Shown: positions 60,801-64,000 of the stretch, piece by piece
Layout of the letters: each line of letters begins with the position of its first letter
How positions within the stretch are numbered: position 1 is the stretch's first letter
Origin: Salvator merianae
Lineage: Eukaryota; Chordata; Lepidosauria; Squamata; Teiidae
Reading direction: 5' to 3'
Length of the DNA: 64,000 bases
Assembly: GCA_003586115.2 (NCBI GenBank)
Contig: QVOM02000057.1
Span: forward strand, 8,090,861-8,154,860
Position numbers and translations under genes: made by a program
Notes under the pieces: model-generated
The model's input: the letters and a program-made list of their open reading frames with translations, nothing else
What the model was told of the DNA's origin: nothing
Database searches by the model: none

Positions 60801-61300
60801 GCCAGGTTTCAGTCACACACACCAAGTTGGCCTCCTCATCCGAAAGTAAATCCCGAATGAGGGGAGCTTTATTATTAACCGACCTGTCATTGAGCAGCAG
60901 TAGCCTGAGCCCAGGGACCGAACTTCGTCTATCACCAGTACTACAAGTTGAGCTAGATGGTCCTGAGGGGCCAGAACGGGGAACCGTTTTCAAGCAGCGG
61001 ATCCTCATTCTCCATGAGCGGCCTACCTCCCGGCTCCCGTCATACCTGCCTCTCCCCAACAGGACAGGAATGCTCCGGCCCTCTACCACCTCAGAGATCG
61101 TCCCTCCCCATCCCCCGGCCCTGCCTCCCCTCAGCAGGCCTGTCCTTCCATTCCACACATATTCATCATTCATACTCCACATCTACCCCAAACACACTTA
61201 ATTTAAAATAGACTCTTCCAACCCCCCAATACCCTCTAACCCCAACTCAAAACCCCAGTCTAAAACCCATACCCCAACTCAAAACCCCAGTCTAAAACCC
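57852..61300 (-). mobile_element. L2-type (CR1-clade) LINE, nearly full length
   Basis: On the minus strand this holds an apurinic endonuclease domain, reverse transcriptase and C-terminal domain, ending in a 3' block (GCCCCGAGTCTTCGGAGAGG, GGCATATAAGTCCAAT) with an AAT/AAAT tail (57852-57880 on the plus strand as TTTATT units). Retained CpG and only four lesions in 3.1 kb of coding sequence show a young copy. A GC-rich stretch to about 61.99 kb may be its 5'UTR and internal promoter. RT motifs such as DLSAAFDTIDHGIL and YADDTQLYIS fit L2-like elements better than chicken-type CR1. Confidence 0.92.
58075..61182 (-). pseudogene. L2-type LINE ORF2 (endonuclease, reverse transcriptase), lightly damaged
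   Basis: Reading order on the minus strand: 61182-60049 endonuclease (TETWLGPEG, LGEFNVPS, DPTHKGGHTPD, SDHFLL), interrupted by one TGA at 60732-60730 that looks like a decayed CGA arginine codon; a frame change near 60060-60080 within a local AGAGAGGTC repeat; 60083-59043 RT fingers and palm (NYRLVSNLPF, GPWQSGIRPGYSTETAL, SAAFDTIDHGIL); a frame change in the C7 run near 59055-59061; then 59103-58075 with GVPQGSVLSPLLFNIY, catalytic YADD and the C-terminal region (APSLWNQLPPEIR), interrupted by one TAG at 58779-58777. So two stops and two frame changes stand between it and an intact ORF2. Confidence 0.93.
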
Positions 61301-61990
61301 TGGGGTGACCCACACCAGCAGCTCTCCCGGCAAGCGGCGGTCACGGGTGGCGCTCCTTCGGAAAATTGCCTCCAGGCTGCAGGGGAAAGAGAGGCGAATG
61401 TCCGGGCCAGGGAACCACACGAACCGGAGTGCAAATGTCCACTGCGCTGCCCTCTTTGGCGGAGACGGCGGCCATAGGATGTCCAGGAGCAGCACGCCGC
61501 CAGGCGGCCCCCCTGCAGGCTGGGCGAGGGACGCGCCAACCTGGCTGCAGAAGCAGCGACGCCACCCAGGTCCCCGCCGGGAGCCGTGCCAAGTTCCAAC
61601 ACTATGCCTCCGGCACGTCCCCCGCGCTGCAGGGCGGAAGGTAGCCCGCTTGGCGCAGGGAGAGCTACCCCCTGCAAAAAAGAGTTCCTCTGGCTGAGGA
61701 TAGGGAAGCCGCCAAAGGAGCCTTGCTGTAGCAGCTGCTCCAGGGGGGCATGGCGGTGGGGGAGGGATGGTGTGCAGGCCTCCCGCCTCGGCCCTCTCCT
61801 CCTTCCTACGGAGCCAGATGCTGTCTGTGGTGGCAAATATGATGGTACAGTAAGTAACTAAGGATTCTGTGCCATAGCCAAAATGCTCCCATTCCTGTTG
61901 GATCCTATCTACAGATCTTCCTTTCAAAATCCACGTGATATTGTCCAGCTCCAGCCTTGCTGTGCGGCTTCTTTCCTTGGCACAATCCAA
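61301..61990 (-). other. GC-rich block, probably LINE 5'UTR/promoter
   Basis: CpG-dense sequence immediately upstream of the LINE ORF2 with a ~35-bp tandem repeat of ACTCAAAACCCCAGTCTAAA at 61238-61300. Frames of 180-230 codons are open on the minus strand in more than one register, without domain similarity, so I do not call a host gene. Alternatively it is a host CpG island the LINE landed beside. Confidence 0.45.
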
Positions 61991-64000
61991 AGAGGAGGAA
62001 TTTCAGGAAATCTGGTTGTCTACGGGGCTTTAAGAAAGGGTCATAAACTATGTATTCTCTATATTTTGGATAAGCAAGAGAAAAATTGGCAGCTGAATTC
62101 ATGGGGCAAGCTCTGCAATCAGTTCTGAGGGACTGCAGACCAAAGAAGGAGCAACAGACAGCATTTTGGGTAGCCATGTGTGAAATGGTCTTGGAGCCAT
62201 TTTGTTCCCCATGGACTGCAACACGTATATGTGCCTGTGGTGTGTGCACGGGCATGCGCACACACACGCACACGCACACACGCGTCTTGGATGGATCTAA
62301 TCTGAAATGCAGCAGAGGTCTCTGAGCCTCAGGATGAAGGAGTGAGAACATCTGTTTCTCCCTCCAGCCCCGGTTTCCATGAAACATGAGCTGCTCCCCC
62401 TGCTCTGACTCCCTTCTTCATAAGTGCTGATGGATGGCTCCAAAAGGACATTCCAGAAAATGCCCCCCTCCTGCCCTTCCCACAGCTGATGGATTTTAAT
62501 CCATCTCCATGGAGTCTAGTCAAAGGTGAGGGGCCCTCTTGTGATCTCTGCTTTCTGGGGTTTAGATAGAAAAAAAAAAAAACCTCCACCCCCATCAGCT
62601 CTTGCCTTAGCAACAGCTGCAAATGGGGAAGGGCTCAGCCTGAGAGTGAAGCAACTGTGGAACAAGAATGCCCCTCAGTTTAGAAGGAGGACTTATTATA
62701 GAGCAAAGGATGAGCAAACCTGCCTTTTCTGGCTCTGCAGTGGATTGATGTCTCTCCTTCGTGATTTATAGCTCACTGTTGCACAGGAGCACCCTGCAAG
62801 ATGACAGCAGCTGCTCTTGAAAACTCTGGGGAGGGTGCTCCTTCTTTCTAGAAAGTGCTCAGATCGAGAAAGAAGTCCATGCAGTTTGCACTTTTAGGAT
62901 AATCCAAGGCTGTTGAGTTAGAATTTGGAGTCAGTTGGGAAGGAGTCAGGCAAGTGACGGAGAGGTGAGCTGGGGGGGGGGGCAACTCCTGCACCGTGAG
63001 ATGTTGTTGGACTCCATTTCCCATCATCACTGACCTTTGCCCATGCTGGTCACTGAGACTCATGCACATGAAGTCCAAGTGTGTCAGGAGGACCACCATT
63101 GTTCTCAGGAGTCTCCTGGGAAAGTAACTTGGAAAAGTGGATGTATTCAGCCAAGGAGAATCAGAGTAATTTGAAGTTGGACTCCCCTGCATATATACAA
63201 AGGGAAGAGTAGAAGCAGGGACTCTGAATTTCATGTTAGGAAGTGTCCTTTCCGTAAAATGTCTTTAAAGGGTTTTTAACGTGATGTGCTTTAAAGACAC
63301 ACTGCTTTTAGTATGTGCTGAATTTAGAGTTTACATCTCTTTGTGCATATCAGGGTAACTGCCTTTTCAGGGATGTCTTTGTTAGATTTAGAAAGTCTAT
63401 TGAGGAAAGTGCACACTTTTTCTCAGTCTGAAAGTATCACTGCCATTGTGACAACTTTTCCCAGAGGCACAGGTTGCCTCTGCATGTCTGCATGTCCCTT
63501 TGAATTTGCAAAATACTTTATGATCTTTATTCAACTCAGTCTAGTCTTACATTAGAGATATTGCATGGCCATGAGATGCCCCACCCACACCAATGAACCT
63601 GCTGCTGTTACAATAGATCTCCCCTTACTCCTGCTTTAGTCATCAGAGAGCAGAAATGGCTCACTGCTTGGGCATTTAAATGCACCATATATTGATATGC
63701 AGGTTGCAGCCAAAGATGTGCGATTAGCTGCTGGTTTCTGAATGTTGCTGTTCACCAAAACAGAGCAAATGAGCAACAAAACAGTTATTTGGAGAGAGGT
63801 GGAGAAGTTTTGAGACAACAGAAAACAAACCTCCCAGACAATGTTGTCATTTACATTTTCTGTTTCGCTTCATTTTTCTCCTCCTCCTTGACATTCCTCC
63901 AGGATGGTGCAAATCCACCCAGCACATTCCGAAATTTCTCATGTCTCCTCCTCTGTTTCTACCATGTGCCCTCTGTTCTTCTCTGTCTTTAGGAATGAAG
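61991..64000. other. Terminal intergenic stretch
   Basis: No exon is recognised. It contains an imperfect (CA)n microsatellite at about 62253-62282 and a G-run at 62972-62983. The last bases (TTTAG then GAATGAAG) could be a splice acceptor, but the window ends before it can be judged. Confidence 0.45.
62253..62282. repeat. Imperfect (CA)n/(CG) microsatellite
   Basis: An alternating purine-pyrimidine tract of ACACAC and ACGCAC units of about 30 bases. Confidence 0.9.

Noticed and set aside
61292..61990. 232-codon minus-strand frame upstream of the LINE
   Set aside because: GC-rich DNA leaves several frames open at once; no recognisable domain; position fits a LINE 5'UTR better than a host gene.
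1..64000. CRISPR arrays, prokaryotic operons, tRNA or rRNA genes, endogenous retrovirus
   Set aside because: No spaced direct repeats, no bacterial-type gene clusters, no convincing B-box/tRNA fold, no rRNA-like stretch, and no LTR or gag/pol/env motifs were seen.

Overview
This is a vertebrate nuclear window, most likely from a squamate reptile. Its two recognisable genes have vertebrate intron-exon structure. The interspersed repeats are of types I associate with snakes and lizards: CR1 3' ends closing on an ATTCTATGATTCTG-like motif, an L2/CR1-clade LINE whose 3' end reads as a gcggcatataaatccaat block with an AAAT tail, and a Tc1-like transposon. Most of the 64 kb is intronic or intergenic.

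Layout. 1-16 kb: intergenic sequence with a (GT)n microsatellite, an internally deleted CR1 LINE (4.26-6.30 kb), an older antisense CR1 piece (7.0-7.5 kb) and a degenerate coding-like patch (9.3-10.2 kb, minus). 16-25.4 kb: CRABP2 on the plus strand. Coding exons 2, 3 and 4 are complete. Exon 1 is absent, and a single N at 16511 sits exactly where a GC-rich 5'UTR-like stretch breaks off. 25.4-37 kb: a perfect 117-bp tandem duplication, CR1 debris, a CpG island at 28.8-29.9 kb without an identified gene, and a ~42-bp minisatellite. 37.0-47.9 kb: a complete type A DNAJ/HSP40 gene on the minus strand, with seven coding exons, 405 aa and a C-terminal CQTS farnesylation box. Its probable promoter is the CpG island at 47.4-48.5 kb, where a candidate non-coding first exon, a CCAAT box and a heat-shock-element-like motif lie. 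48.6-49.15 kb: a further GC-rich block. 50.15-51.61 kb: a nearly full-length but broken Tc1-like transposon with matching ends and TA duplication. 57.85 to about 61.3 kb (perhaps 62.0 kb): a nearly full-length minus-strand L2-type LINE with about two stops and two frameshifts. The remainder is sequence in which I see nothing.

How it fits together. CRABP2 (cytosolic retinoic-acid carrier) and the DNAJA gene (Hsp70 co-chaperone) are convergent neighbours about 11.6 kb apart. They are not known to act in one pathway. The point of interest is evolutionary: human CRABP1 lies near DNAJA4 on 15q25, while human CRABP2 on 1q23 has no DNAJA neighbour that I know of. The pair here therefore looks like the second half of a duplicated CRABP-DNAJA block, with a DNAJA paralogue kept in this reptile and apparently missing from human. 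I found no prokaryote-like system, CRISPR array, tRNA or rRNA gene.
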